Positions 1 through 10,859 of a stretch of 64,000 nt of DNA are shown piece after piece; position 1 is the first letter of the stretch, and every line of letters starts with the position of its first letter. Origin of the DNA: Chitinophagales bacterium (GTDB taxonomy: Bacteria > Bacteroidota > Bacteroidia > Chitinophagales > JADJOU01); the NCBI GenBank assembly GCA_030832185.1, contig JAURJQ010000016.1:124001-188000 (forward strand), read 5' to 3'. Made by a program: the position numbers and the translations under genes. The notes under the pieces were generated by a model, which worked only from the letters and a program-made list of their open reading frames with translations, ran no database searches and was not told the DNA's origin.

Positions 1-2608
1 CCTTTCCATCTGTCACATAGCATCCCGCTATGGTACCAATCTTAGTGATTTTAAAGATTTCTTTTATCTCTATGTTACCTGTTACTTTTTCCTCTACTGT
101 TGGCTCAAGCATACCTTCCATGGCAGCTTTGATTTCATCTATAGCCTGATAAATAACGGAGTAATGTCGAATATCAATACTTTCTCTTTCTGCTATAGCT
201 TTGGCTTGAGCAGAAGGCCTTACTTGGAATCCAATTATAATAGCATCCGAAGCCGAAGCTAATAATACATCTGATTCTGTGATGGCTCCTACCGCTTTGT
301 GCAGAATATTCACCTGTACTTCTGGAGTAGATAGTTTGGTCAATGAATCTGAAAGTGCTTGAACTGAACCATCCACGTCACCTTTGATGATGATGTTGAG
401 TTCTTTAAATGTACCTAGAGCTAATCGTCGACCAATTTCATCTAGTGTGATATGCTTTTTAGTTCGTATTCCTTGCTCTCTTTCTAATTGAGATCGTTTG
501 TAGGCTATATTTTTCGCTTCTTGTTCGTCTGCAAATTCTCTAAATGTCTCTCCAGCAGAAGGAGCACCATTTAGTCCTAGAATTTGAACGGGCTCGCCAG
601 GATAGACTTTAGTCACTTTAGTTCCTGTATGATCATACATGGCCTTTATTTTCCCATAGTTAGAACCTACTACTAAGAAATCTCCTATATTAAGAGTACC
701 TGATAAAACTAGTACTGTGGCTACATAACCTCTACCTTTATCAAGAGAAGCTTCAATAACTGTTCCTGTAGATAATTTTTTAGCATTAGCTTTGAGCTCG
801 AGCATATCCGCTTCGAGAAGTATTTTCTCTAAAAGTTCTTCTATACCCAATCCTGATTTTGCAGATATTTCTTGATCCTGAAATTTACCTCCCCAGCTTT
901 CTACAAGGATATTCATCTCAGATAATTGAGTCCGAACACCTTCAGGGTTAGCCCCCGGTTTATCTATTTTATTGATAGCAAATATCATAGGCACATTAGC
1001 CGACTGCGCATGACTAATAGCTTCCCGAGTTTGCGGCATTACCTTATCATCTGCTGCCACAACTATGATCGCCACGTCGGTTAATTTAGCTCCTCTGGCA
1101 CGCATCGCCGTAAATGCCTCGTGACCTGGAGTATCTATAAAGGTAATTTTTCTATCATGTTTAGGGACTTTTACGTCATAGGCACCAATGTGTTGTGTGA
1201 TTCCGCCAGCTTCCTTATTAGCTACATTTGCATTTCGAATATAATCTAGTAGCGAGGTTTTACCATGATCTACGTGTCCCATAATTGTAATAATAGGAGC
1301 TCTAGATGTTAGGTCTTCAGGATTGTCCTCTTCCTCTTCTATTTCTGTGCTATCTTCTACAGAAATGAATTCTACTTCATAATCATATTCTGAGGCTAAT
1401 AGCTCAATTATTTCAGCGTCTAGTCTTTGGTTTATCGAAACGACTAACCCCATACCAAAACAGAAAGTTATAAGCTCTGTTGGCTGCTTATTCATGAGTG
1501 ATGCTAACTCGCTGACAGTTATAAATTCTGTAATTCTTAACTTACCATCATTTTCAAAATCAGCTAGTTGTTGGGCTTTTTCAGCATGGTCATCTCTTTT
1601 CTTCTTGCGGAGTTTCTGACGCAGATTTTTGGGAACCTGCACCTGAGCTTGTTTTTCGGGTCTTTTTGGTCCATCTGTGACCGTTTCTTTTTCGAATTTA
1701 TCTTTCTTCTTTTTCTTATCAAAGAAGAATTTTGCTTTATCAGGTTCACTGCCTATGACTACCCGTTGCTTCTCAGGACTTGTTTCATTAATTCTTGACC
1801 GTTTCTTTTTAGCATCTATATCATCCTCCGTTTTTACTTTTTCTACTATGGGTCTCTTAGGCGGCTCTTCTTTCTTTTCCTTTTTAGGTTTTTCCTTTTT
1901 TTCTGCGGCGAGACTTTGTAGATCTACTTTTCCTAGTTGTTTTAGCCCTTCTATTTTCTGGAATCTGGTTTCTATATGCTCTACAGATTCGTCCTCTTCT
2001 TCAAGACTGGGATCCTCTTTAGGGGTAGCCGCAGCATTATTTATATTTGATAATTCTTCTGACTTGTTTTCAGAAATCTTAGGTTTCCTTGGCCTTTTTT
2101 CTACAGTATTCTCTTCTAATTCCTTTTCTTCTTCAGTAGGGATTATCTTTTCTGTCTTTGTAAGCGTTTTCTTAGGTTTTTTATTACCTAGATTTTCTAT
2201 ATCTATCTTATCTAAAATCTTTAGCTTAATTGTTGGTTTTTCAATCTCCACTTTATCCATTGTTTCCTCAGAAATGATAGTAGTATTAGGGTCCAATTTA
2301 TCATTAGTTTCTTTTTCTGGACCTAAGATTTCTTTTTCTTCTTTATTCTCTATCTTTAGCGTTGCAGAGATTAATTTTTCCTCCCTTGGCTTATTGTGCT
2401 GTGAGAGAAACTGAGCTGATTCTTCTTTCAGATCATGTTCTGAGCTATACTTTTCATTAAGCACCGCAAACATGTCGTCCTCTATCTTTGCGTTAGGATT
2501 ATCTGCTATAGAAAATCCCTTTTCAGTGAGATATTGAACAATCTCTTCCCTAGCTACATTGAAGTAGGATGCTGCTTTTGCTAATCTTGTAGGTTTTATT
2601 AAGGACAT
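1..2608 (-). CDS. infB: Translation initiation factor IF-2, 3' end truncated by the window edge
   Basis: Open minus-strand frame starting [27 protein letters not shown] at 2608; Lys/Glu-rich N-terminal region; G-domain motifs [24 protein letters not shown] and NKID; lies downstream of nusA. Missing from the ORF track because it runs off the edge. Confidence 0.95.
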   Translation of the reverse strand, partial: MSLIKPTRLAKAASYFNVAREEIVQYLTEKGFSIADNPNAKIEDDMFAVLNEKYSSEHDLKEESAQFLSQHNKPREEKLISATLKIENKEEKEILGPEKETNDKLDPNTTIISEETMDKVEIEKPTIKLKILDKIDIENLGNKKPKKTLTKTEKIIPTEEEKELEENTVEKRPRKPKISENKSEELSNINNAAATPKEDPSLEEEDESVEHIETRFQKIEGLKQLGKVDLQSLAAEKKEKPKKEKKEEPPKRPIVEKVKTEDDIDAKKKRSRINETSPEKQRVVIGSEPDKAKFFFDKKKKKDKFEKETVTDGPKRPEKQAQVQVPKNLRQKLRKKKRDDHAEKAQQLADFENDGKLRITEFITVSELASLMNKQPTELITFCFGMGLVVSINQRLDAEIIELLASEYDYEVEFISVEDSTEIEEEEDNPEDLTSRAPIITIMGHVDHGKTSLLDYIRNANVANKEAGGITQHIGAYDVKVPKHDRKITFIDTPGHEAFTAMRARGAKLTDVAIIVVAADDKVMPQTREAISHAQSANVPMIFAINKIDKPGANPEGVRTQLSEMNILVESWGGKFQDQEISAKSGLGIEELLEKILLEADMLELKANAKKLSTGTVIEASLDKGRGYVATVLVLSGTLNIGDFLVVGSNYGKIKAMYDHTGTKVTKVYPGEPVQILGLNGAPSAGETFREFADEQEAKNIAYKRSQLEREQGIRTKKHITLDEIGRRLALGTFKELNIIIKGDVDGSVQALSDSLTKLSTPEVQVNILHKAVGAITESDVLLASASDAIIIGFQVRPSAQAKAIAERESIDIRHYSVIYQAIDEIKAAMEGMLEPTVEEKVTGNIEIKEIFKITKIGTIAGCYVTDGK

Positions 2609-2667
2609 TTATTTTTTTATTCTTGAATAATTTTTTTCTTCTTGTGGTATCTCAAAGAAGAGTGTTT

Positions 2668-3909
2668 TTATGATTTGTCAAATTCTGATTTAAGAACATG
2701 CATTACGTCTCTTACCGTTTCTTCTTCTAAATCTGCTCTTTTGGCTAATTCATCTACGGTAAGACTTAATACACTCTTCGCTGTGTCGCAGCCTACTTTT
2801 TTTATTTCATCTATAATCCAGCCCTCTATTTCGTCTTTGAATTCATCGAGGTCTATATCTTCCTCATCTGTATCGATATCTCTATAAACGTCTATTTTAT
2901 AATCTATCAGTCTACTAGCTAGCTTGATGTTTACTCCATTTTTACCTATAGCTAGAGATACCTGATCGGGTTCTAACCATACCTTTACCCGTCTATTTTT
3001 TTCATCTATTTCTACTGAGTTTATAGCTGCAGGTGCTAGAGATCGCTGAATAAAGAGTGGAAAATTAGTTGTATAATTTATTATATCTATATTTTCATTT
3101 TGCAGCTCACGCACTATTCCATGAATTCTAGATCCTTTGACTCCTACGCAGGCGCCTACAGGGTCTATTCTATCATCATAGCTTTCTACAGCTATCTTAG
3201 CTTTTTCACCAGGCTCACGAACGACTTTTTTAATCGCTATGATGCCTTCCATAATCTCAGAAACTTCTAATTCAAGCATAGCTTCTAGAAATTTAGGGTC
3301 CGTTCTAGACAACCTAACCTTTGGTAAATTGTTTCGAAGTTCTACATCTTTAATCACAGCACGAACGGTGTCTCCTTTCTTGAAGAAATCACTTTTTATT
3401 TGTTCTGATTTAGGTAAGACCAATTCATTTCCTTCGTCATCCATTATTAGGATTTCGTTTTTCCAAACCTGGTATACCTCGCCATGAACGATTTCGCCTA
3501 CCCTTTCTTTGTACTTTTTGTACACCTCATCTTTCTCTAACTCAGTGACTCTGGAGTTAAGTGTTTGCTTAGCAGCCATAATGGAGCGTCTAGTAAATTG
3601 CTTTATTTCTATCTGCTCATAGGTCTCTTCACCCAGCTCAAAACTCTCGTCTATCAACTTGGCTTCAGTGATTCCAACTTCTTTGACTTTGTCTGCCACA
3701 GCATCATCTTCTACGATTGTTCGTATTTGGTAGATTTCTATTTGACCTTTGTCCGTGTTGACCACTACGTCAAAATTGTCCGTATTACCATATTTTTTCT
3801 TCAGCGAGGTCTTGAATGTATCTTCAAGAAGTCTCATCATTTTGACTTTGTCTATGTTTTTTTGTTCTTTAAACTCCGAGAACGAATCGATTAAGTCTAT
3901 AGTGTTCAT
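2668..3909 (-). CDS. nusA: Transcription termination/antitermination factor NusA
   Basis: 413 aa; S1/KH-type motifs (DPVGACVGVKGSRIHGIVRELQNENIDII, VSLAIGKNGVNIKLASRL); located between rimP and infB. Confidence 0.96.
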   Translation of the reverse strand: MNTIDLIDSFSEFKEQKNIDKVKMMRLLEDTFKTSLKKKYGNTDNFDVVVNTDKGQIEIYQIRTIVEDDAVADKVKEVGITEAKLIDESFELGEETYEQIEIKQFTRRSIMAAKQTLNSRVTELEKDEVYKKYKERVGEIVHGEVYQVWKNEILIMDDEGNELVLPKSEQIKSDFFKKGDTVRAVIKDVELRNNLPKVRLSRTDPKFLEAMLELEVSEIMEGIIAIKKVVREPGEKAKIAVESYDDRIDPVGACVGVKGSRIHGIVRELQNENIDIINYTTNFPLFIQRSLAPAAINSVEIDEKNRRVKVWLEPDQVSLAIGKNGVNIKLASRLIDYKIDVYRDIDTDEEDIDLDEFKDEIEGWIIDEIKKVGCDTAKSVLSLTVDELAKRADLEEETVRDVMHVLKSEFDKS

Positions 3910-3911
3910 TG

Positions 3912-4391
3912 TTATTTCTTTTTAAAATTTGTGGGTACTGGTATGAGTGCTTTTTTAATTTCTGTGTAATTTAATATATGTTCTATTTTTTTTTCTTCTT
4001 CTTTCGTTTTTTTATTCTTAGCTATCAACTGAACTATGGTTACATTGGTATCATTCACATCCTTTACTTCTCCTTCAATCGATATTCCTTCATTCGTCAA
4101 TATTTCCAGTTTTTTTCCCATTCTTTTCTTGTATTGAAAAGGATGTAATAGCGGATTTGACATTCCTGGAGAGGATACATTAAATGAAAATTTAGTTAAA
4201 ACATCATCTGATTCTTCCTCCAGTTTATTTTGAATATATCTACTCAGCTTACCACATTGTTCTATCGTTATATTATCCATTCCATCGGCATAAACCTCTA
4301 TGGCACCTGCCGCTTGTTCTACTTTTACTAGAAATAAATTATGCTCTTTGCAGAACTCTTCACCCCATTCTTTTATCTTTTCTAAATACAT
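3912..4391 (-). CDS. rimP: Ribosome maturation factor RimP
   Basis: 159 aa, RimP-like (VSSPGMSNPLLHPFQYKKRMGKKLEI), 2 nt upstream of nusA. Confidence 0.93.
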   Translation of the reverse strand: MYLEKIKEWGEEFCKEHNLFLVKVEQAAGAIEVYADGMDNITIEQCGKLSRYIQNKLEEESDDVLTKFSFNVSSPGMSNPLLHPFQYKKRMGKKLEILTNEGISIEGEVKDVNDTNVTIVQLIAKNKKTKEEEKKIEHILNYTEIKKALIPVPTNFKKK

Positions 4392-4407
4392 TCTCTACTC
4401 TTAGTTT

Positions 4408-4439
4408 AAAAAAATAGGGAAGCAAACCTGCTTCCCTAT
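4408..4439 (-). terminator. Hairpin plus T-run in the rimP-nusA-infB leader (candidate attenuator)
   Basis: Perfect 11-bp inverted repeat ATAGGGAAGCA(AACC)TGCTTCCCTAT at 4414-4439; read on the minus strand it is followed by seven Ts (4408-4414). Confidence 0.7.
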
Positions 4440-4465
4440 CAATTCTATCCGTCTATTTCTGAATG

Positions 4466-4495
4466 CAAATATAATGCTTATTTTTTGAATGTCAA
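4466..4495 (-). promoter_or_regulatory. Predicted Bacteroidota-type promoter for rimP-nusA-infB
   Basis: Minus strand TTG (4493-4495), 19 nt spacer, TATATTTG (4466-4473); matches the TTTG/TAnnTTTG consensus. Confidence 0.65.
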
Positions 4496-4730
4496 TAGAT
4501 TTTTTATAATTAGGTGCTAAGTTTCGTTAATGTATAGGGTATATAATTGTTTTATCATTTTAAATGAAACTATTTTCCAAATACTTTATAGACTGCTTTA
4601 TTGGAATTTTACACATTTTAATAACTAAAATCATCTAATTTGATATGCAACAAAAAAGAATAAATTTTTTTCTGTTAGTGCTTATCTTAACCACTATTAA
4701 AGAGACTCTTGAATCCGCTGTGCTTCATTA

Positions 4731-4780
4731 GGAATGACGCAAATGGTCAGAGACTTCGTCATTCCTGCGAACGCAGGAAT
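4731..4780. repeat. Compound intergenic inverted-repeat element
   Basis: GGAATGACG (4731-4739) pairs with CGTCATTCC (4757-4765); ATTCCTGCG (4761-4769) pairs with CGCAGGAAT (4772-4780). Overlapping, mutually exclusive stems. Confidence 0.7.
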
Positions 4781-4859
4781 CTTTACATAGTTTTGTCGCA
4801 AGCAGGCCTACTAGCATAATTTTTTTATCATTTAATTCTTATTTAAATAAATTTGTGAA

Positions 4860-5324
4860 GTGAAATACATTTTTTTCTTAATAATCAGCTTCAATCTGCT
4901 TTCTTGTAAAATCTCCGAGCCTACATTCAAGAATATTGGACAATGGCAGATTTCTAAAATCAATGGTACCGAAGTCACTGTTTCGAATACAGCTTTTTTC
5001 TATAACCCCAATACTGTGGACGGTATAAAAATAAACGGAATCAATCTAGCCGTGCAGACGGAGGGAAAAAATTTAGGTAAATTAGAGATAAGTGAACCCA
5101 TCATGACCATTCCTAAGCTTTCAGACTTTCAAATACCGATAAGTTTTGTTATCAATATCTCAGATTTGATTGGCAATTTGTCATCTATAATCAGTATTGT
5201 ATCAGGTAAAACTGTAGATTTAAGATGTTTAGGAGCTGTAAATGTAGGTTATGCTATATTTAGTAAATCTATTAAGATAGACCAAACGATTCCAGTGAAC
5301 ATAAAAGACATTAAACAATTATAA
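4860..5324 (+). CDS. Putative lipoprotein, LEA-like
   Basis: N-terminal signal with lipobox LLSC; NTAFFYNPNTVDGIKINGINLAVQTEGKNLG resembles LEA/WHy-like domains. 9 nt before the downstream protease. Confidence 0.55.
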   Translation: MKYIFFLIISFNLLSCKISEPTFKNIGQWQISKINGTEVTVSNTAFFYNPNTVDGIKINGINLAVQTEGKNLGKLEISEPIMTIPKLSDFQIPISFVINISDLIGNLSSIISIVSGKTVDLRCLGAVNVGYAIFSKSIKIDQTIPVNIKDIKQL

Positions 5325-5333
5325 ATAAAATAT

Positions 5334-7313
5334 ATGAAAATTAAGTTATTATTTCTTGTATGCATTATTACCTTTCATTCACATGCCCAGTTTTCATGCG
5401 GCACTAAGGATAAGGATTATGATCAATGGATTGCAGATATAGGTCGCCCAGAACTTAATCCTGATTATTTAGGTCCACGTTCTATTACTTATATTCCTAT
5501 TCATTACCACATTGTTTCTAGAGGCAATGGTTTTGGTGGTTATCCACTAAATTACCTTTATTTTATTCATTGTGATATGAATTTCCATTTTGAGAAATCA
5601 AAAATCAATATTAGATTTTATATTGACACAATTAGTTATATAAAATCTGACAACTATTTTGATATCCAAAAGCCTGAGGATATAACACTTATGGGTCTGT
5701 ATAATACATTAAATCACTGCAATATATATTTGGTGAATGATCCTAGTGGCGCCTGTGGCTATGTGACAGATTTCCCAACAATGAACGATCCTTCTCAGCG
5801 GAGTGGAATTTTTATGCAGGCCTCTGCTGAAAAATTCGATTGTTCAAATCCAGGAAATAAAACCTTGCCCCACGAAATGGGTCATTGGTTAGATCTTCGT
5901 CATACTTTTTTTAAGTGGGAAGGGAATACCTATCCTCCTAATTTAGCTCAGCATCCTAAAACGGAATGGGAAAATGTGGATAGAACTGGACCATTAGCTA
6001 ATTGTTTGACAAAAGGAGATGGATTCTGTGATACAGACCCAGATTACCTTCCACAGCGTTGGAAATGCCCCTATTCAGGTGCTCCATTTTCCGACCCTAA
6101 TGGCAAAACCATACAAATGAATGTCATAGGTAGAAATTTTATGTCTTATTCGGATGATGAATGCTCGGATACCTTTTCACCACTGCAAGCCAAACGAATG
6201 GAAGCAGCCATGGCTAACTATACGGATAGAAAAGATCTTCTACTATTAAAAGTGCCTGTTTTTCCTGAAATCGGGGCTTTTACATATTTCTATCCTAAAC
6301 AACAGACCAATGTCAATGCACGTTTTGCTCGAAAAAATTTCCAATTGAAATTTAATAGCTTGCCTGGCACTACAAAATACCTAGTAACCTTAGGTAAAAG
6401 TACTAATACAACAATTAATAATAGTTATGACTTTTTGCCCACAGACCTTCTGATAGATACCTTGATTTCGGATACTTTTCTCACCGTACCTACCTCCAAA
6501 TTAGGACCTGCACTGAATAATACTTATTTCTATTGGAAAGTGCGTGCTTTCAATAAAATGTCTGCCTGTGGTGATAACGTGATAACAAAACAAGCATTTA
6601 GATTACGTGATATTAATTTTAGTTTTCAAGGGGTAAATCCTACATGTAATGGAGATAACAATGGAAAGCTTTTAATCCTAGACAGCACTGGTATGACTAC
6701 CAATACATATTTCTACAATGGTACTAGTGTCTCCGGTAAAGAAATTACTAATAAAGGAGCGGGCCTGCATACGCTCGAGGTTAGGCTGCAAGATGGGTCC
6801 TCTGTATTTTTCGATGTACAGTTGAGTGATCCTGCGAAAGTGACCGCTGTTACTACCTATCCTACTAGTTTTGCCGCTACAGTGACAGGTCAGGGTGGAA
6901 CGCCTCCATACACCTACACATGGAGTAACGGTAAAACAGGTGGAGCTCAAACTGGATTAGCTGCGGGAACTTATGGGGTGACTATTACTGATAAAAATGG
7001 CTGTAAGTTGGAAGAATATTCAGTGAAGATCAATGCGAATGGCAGTGGCGGAAGTAATATATCGAATGGAAATATGGAGGGTATCAGTTTATTTCCAAAT
7101 ATAGTTAGCTATGGTGAATATATAGCTGTGAAGGAGTTGAACAGTCCAATGAAAGTGGAAATATATGATATGTCTAGCAAGCTTGTGAAAAATTTATCAC
7201 TCACACCAGATCAACCAAAATTTGCATGGGAAATCAAGAATCATGGTCTATATTTCATAAAACTAACCAATTCAAAAGGCGAAGAACATATTGAAAAAAT
7301 AGAAAGCAAATAG
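5334..7313 (+). CDS. Secreted M43-like metalloprotease with SprB-type repeats and a T9SS C-terminal domain
   Basis: Signal peptide; HEMGHWLDLRHTF zinc motif; Met-turn-like NFMSYSDDECSDTFSPLQAKRM; SprB-like PTCNGDNNGK and GGTPPYTYTWSNGKTGGAQTGLAAGTYGVTITDKNGC; C-terminal sorting-like ISLFPN...VEIYDMSSKLV...GLYFIKL. Confidence 0.82.
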   Translation: MKIKLLFLVCIITFHSHAQFSCGTKDKDYDQWIADIGRPELNPDYLGPRSITYIPIHYHIVSRGNGFGGYPLNYLYFIHCDMNFHFEKSKINIRFYIDTISYIKSDNYFDIQKPEDITLMGLYNTLNHCNIYLVNDPSGACGYVTDFPTMNDPSQRSGIFMQASAEKFDCSNPGNKTLPHEMGHWLDLRHTFFKWEGNTYPPNLAQHPKTEWENVDRTGPLANCLTKGDGFCDTDPDYLPQRWKCPYSGAPFSDPNGKTIQMNVIGRNFMSYSDDECSDTFSPLQAKRMEAAMANYTDRKDLLLLKVPVFPEIGAFTYFYPKQQTNVNARFARKNFQLKFNSLPGTTKYLVTLGKSTNTTINNSYDFLPTDLLIDTLISDTFLTVPTSKLGPALNNTYFYWKVRAFNKMSACGDNVITKQAFRLRDINFSFQGVNPTCNGDNNGKLLILDSTGMTTNTYFYNGTSVSGKEITNKGAGLHTLEVRLQDGSSVFFDVQLSDPAKVTAVTTYPTSFAATVTGQGGTPPYTYTWSNGKTGGAQTGLAAGTYGVTITDKNGCKLEEYSVKINANGSGGSNISNGNMEGISLFPNIVSYGEYIAVKELNSPMKVEIYDMSSKLVKNLSLTPDQPKFAWEIKNHGLYFIKLTNSKGEEHIEKIESK

Positions 7314-7445
7314 CCAATTCTATAGGAATTGCATTTAAACTGTAAAAGCGATTTGACGTTTCCTAATAACTGATGCAGATTTTAGGTCAAAAAAATAGTT
7401 CTCGCCATACAGGGAGACAAATCTTTTTATTTATATTTAAAAAAA

Positions 7446-8966
7446 TTAAGACTGCTTTTCAGGTCGCATTTGAGGGAAGAGTAGTACCTCTTGTATCGTT
7501 TTATTATTGGTCAGAAACATACACAATCTATCTATTCCTATGCCGAGTCCAGAGGTCGGAGGCATGCCGTATTCTAGAGATCGAACAAAATCCATGTCTA
7601 TCATCATCGCTTCATCATCACCTTTTTCTGCCAATTTTAACTGCTCCTGGAATCGCTCCAATTGATCAATAGGATCATTGAGTTCACTATAGGCATTGGC
7701 TACCTCCTTTCCATTGATAAATAACTCAAAACGCTCCGTTAACTGAGGGTCTGTTCTATGCTTTTTACAAAGAGGTGACATCTCGATAGGGTAATCGATA
7801 ATAAAGGTAGGTTGAATCAAATGCTTTTCACATTTTTCGCCAAACAATTCATCTATTAATTTACCTCTACCCATAGTATCATCTACGCTGACACTTTGAC
7901 TTTTACAGAAGGCTTTAAGCTCCCCTTCATTCATGGCTGAAATATCGGTACCTGTATATTTTTTTATGACATCATACATGCTGATTCGCTCATAAGGTCC
8001 TGCATATTGTATCATTTTTCCATCAAATTCTATTTCAGATTTTTGATAGACTTTTTGCACGATATGCTCCAGCATAGATTCTGTGAAATTCATCATCCAA
8101 TGATAGTCTTTATAGGATATATAAATTTCCATAGCAGTAAACTCAGGATTGTGCGTACGATCTATTCCCTCATTCCTAAAATTTCGTGAAAATTCAAAAA
8201 CGCCTTCAAATCCACCTACAATTAATCGTTTTAGATATAGCTCGTTGGCTATTCTTAAATACAATGGAATGTCGAGTGCATTATGATGTGTCGTAAATGG
8301 CCTAGCAGCAGCACCTCCAGGTATAGATTGTAAGACAGGTGTATCTACTTCTATATATCCTTTATTTAAAAAGAAGTCTCGCATAGCTTGAATAATTTTA
8401 GCACGTGCTATAAACGTTTCTTTTACTCCTTTATTGACTATTAGGTCTACATATCGCTGCCTGTAGCGCATTTCGATATCTGAGAAAGCATCATGTATGT
8501 TACCTTCTGCATCTGTTTTGACTATAGGTAGAGGCTTGATAGATTTAGATAAAAAGGTCATGGCACTTGCATGCAGACTGGTATGACCTGTTTGGGTCTT
8601 GAATACCTTACCATAAAAACCGACGAAGTCGCCAATATCCATGTATTTTTTAAACAAATCATTGTAAACGGATTTATCTTCACCTGGACATAATTCATCC
8701 CGATTCAGATAGACTTGGATTCTACCTGTACTATCTTGAATCTCTGCAAAGGAGGCTTTACCCATGATTCTTTTCTGCATGAGACGTCCTGCGATCATTA
8801 CATCTTGAAAATTATTCTTTTCCTCTGAAAAATCTGAGAGTATTTCTTTGGCATGATGACTTACCTTAAATTCCTCTGCAGGAAAAGGTTCAATTCCCAT
8901 GTCAATGATGGCCTGTAAATTTTTTCTTCGCTGAATTTCTAACTCAGTTAAACTGATATGCTCCAT
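7446..8966 (-). CDS. lysS: Lysyl-tRNA synthetase (class II)
   Basis: 506 aa; OB-fold plus class II motifs (FRNEGIDRTHNPEFTAMEIYISYKDY; GLGIGIDRLCMFLTN). Confidence 0.97.
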   Translation of the reverse strand: MEHISLTELEIQRRKNLQAIIDMGIEPFPAEEFKVSHHAKEILSDFSEEKNNFQDVMIAGRLMQKRIMGKASFAEIQDSTGRIQVYLNRDELCPGEDKSVYNDLFKKYMDIGDFVGFYGKVFKTQTGHTSLHASAMTFLSKSIKPLPIVKTDAEGNIHDAFSDIEMRYRQRYVDLIVNKGVKETFIARAKIIQAMRDFFLNKGYIEVDTPVLQSIPGGAAARPFTTHHNALDIPLYLRIANELYLKRLIVGGFEGVFEFSRNFRNEGIDRTHNPEFTAMEIYISYKDYHWMMNFTESMLEHIVQKVYQKSEIEFDGKMIQYAGPYERISMYDVIKKYTGTDISAMNEGELKAFCKSQSVSVDDTMGRGKLIDELFGEKCEKHLIQPTFIIDYPIEMSPLCKKHRTDPQLTERFELFINGKEVANAYSELNDPIDQLERFQEQLKLAEKGDDEAMMIDMDFVRSLEYGMPPTSGLGIGIDRLCMFLTNNKTIQEVLLFPQMRPEKQS

Positions 8967-9047
8967 AAATTTGTTGAAAATAGGTGCAAATATAGGCTTA
9001 TTTTATATAATTAAAAGTCTATCTTTACTTAATTATAGAATTTTTAA

Positions 9048-10859
9048 ATGCGATTATTTTTTATACTCCAAGCCCTACTTGTATCTAGTATTTTATCAGC
9101 CCAAGATAAAATGCTTATCAAACTTGCGAAAATGGATAGTTTGAGGAGTGTGGCTATAGCAAATCTTTCAAGAAAAAACATAGTCACGGCCGAAATTCAT
9201 AATGTTTTGTTTCGAAACATTTATCCTACGCAGTCTTATAATGAAGAAGAGGTTTTTAATCAGGAAATAGATCGTCTAAAGCCGTTTGATAATAAAATAA
9301 TTGATACTGTCATTTTCATTCAGTTAAATGTCTTTGGAGAGAGTGTTTATGATAGCTCTATAAAGAGTAATAAGTTCGATAATTTCCTCTCGAATTCACT
9401 GCATGTGAATACAAGTCAGAAAGTTCTGCGAAACCGTTATCTATTTCTAAAAGAAGGCAATACGTTTTCCCCATATAGAGCCTATGAAAATGCTCGTTTG
9501 ATAAGGAGTTCTGGTATATTACACGATGTGCGGATTGAGCCCATTATAGTGGATAAAGATAGTCAGCATATTATTTTAGTGTATCGTATTCAGGATGCAT
9601 TCCCTTATGGATTTAGCCTTGGGGTCAATAGCTCTAACGATATATCTTTTGGAGTAGAAAATGTGAATATTGGTGGATTAAACCATAGGATAAATACTGA
9701 TTTTAGAGTTAATCCGAATGATAAATATCGAGGTTTTGGATATGGTTTTCGATATACTATTCCGAATTTAATTAATAAGTCTTTTATTGATATGTATGCG
9801 CAGTATCGAAGCTTCAGTCTCGATCGAAGTTTTGAGACGGGAGTTTTTCGTGAATTTGTAAGAAGAGAGTTTCGCTGGGCTGGTGGAGATATAGTTTCCT
9901 ATAGAGACCAAGGAGTCATGGATACGGGCAATAAAATTATTCCTAATAGATTTATTGAGAACAATGCCTGGCTGAGTCATGCTTTTCCTTTCAAGTCCTA
10001 TAACACGACTTTACATGCCATAATAGTAGGCTTAGCATTTAATTCCAAGTATAGTTTCGAAAGACCCACTATTCAGCCAAATGAGAGATTTAAATATTCA
10101 AATTCAAATATGCTTTTGATTAGCCTAGGATTTTCGAGAATTAAATTTCGTCAAGATAGGTTGCTTAATGGATTCGGACGAACAGAAGACGTACCAGTTG
10201 GACTATCCATAAACGTATTGCACGGCATTGATTATAATGAGTTTGAAAAGAGAAGTTATTTTGGGGGACAGTTTTTAGCTCAGTACCACACAGGAAAAGG
10301 CTATTACGTGAATATGAATGCACGCCTTGGATTTTTTTCTAATGGCACGGATGCTAGTCAGGGTGTTTGGGATTTTAATTTTCAACAGGTATCTAAAGCA
10401 TACAAGATAGGAAGTTTTAGGTTGAGAAATTATTTTAGAGTGCGAACTACCATAGGTGTAAACCAAGACAGAGATATTACATTAAATGAATATGATGGAA
10501 TAAGAGGTATTCGTAATGCCTCTTTTACTGGTAGATCAAGATTTACCACAGGCTTTCATTCAAATTTATTTTTACCAATTTCGTTTATGGGATTCAGATT
10601 TTCCGTATTCGGTATTGCAGAGTTGGCTAAAATCCAACCAAGTTTCGATCGTTTCTTCAGCACGCCCATTAAATCTGGTCTAACTTTTGGGATAGCTATA
10701 AAAAACGAAAATCTAATTTTTGATGTTATACAAATTCAATATGGCTTTTATCCATCTACTAGCAGTCTAGATCAGCGCGGCATTATTATTAGTTCTATCA
10801 TCCCATTCAATTTCCAACGATTAGATATTTCTCGACCTAGGATAATCAATTATGAGTAA
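9048..10859 (+). CDS. Omp85/BamA-TamA-like outer-membrane protein
   Basis: Signal peptide; POTRA-like segment (FLKEGNTFSPYRAYENARLIRSSGILHDVRIEPI) followed by a C-terminal beta-barrel-like region. Confidence 0.7.
   Translation: MRLFFILQALLVSSILSAQDKMLIKLAKMDSLRSVAIANLSRKNIVTAEIHNVLFRNIYPTQSYNEEEVFNQEIDRLKPFDNKIIDTVIFIQLNVFGESVYDSSIKSNKFDNFLSNSLHVNTSQKVLRNRYLFLKEGNTFSPYRAYENARLIRSSGILHDVRIEPIIVDKDSQHIILVYRIQDAFPYGFSLGVNSSNDISFGVENVNIGGLNHRINTDFRVNPNDKYRGFGYGFRYTIPNLINKSFIDMYAQYRSFSLDRSFETGVFREFVRREFRWAGGDIVSYRDQGVMDTGNKIIPNRFIENNAWLSHAFPFKSYNTTLHAIIVGLAFNSKYSFERPTIQPNERFKYSNSNMLLISLGFSRIKFRQDRLLNGFGRTEDVPVGLSINVLHGIDYNEFEKRSYFGGQFLAQYHTGKGYYVNMNARLGFFSNGTDASQGVWDFNFQQVSKAYKIGSFRLRNYFRVRTTIGVNQDRDITLNEYDGIRGIRNASFTGRSRFTTGFHSNLFLPISFMGFRFSVFGIAELAKIQPSFDRFFSTPIKSGLTFGIAIKNENLIFDVIQIQYGFYPSTSSLDQRGIIISSIIPFNFQRLDISRPRIINYE

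Noticed and set aside
1677-2414. 245-aa plus-strand ORF rich in Ser and Phe
   Set aside because: Antisense to the Lys/Glu-rich N-terminal region of infB; composition is the expected shadow of that coding sequence.
7373-7672. 99-aa plus-strand ORF
   Set aside because: Overlaps the lysS 3' end in antisense; no recognisable domain or signal.
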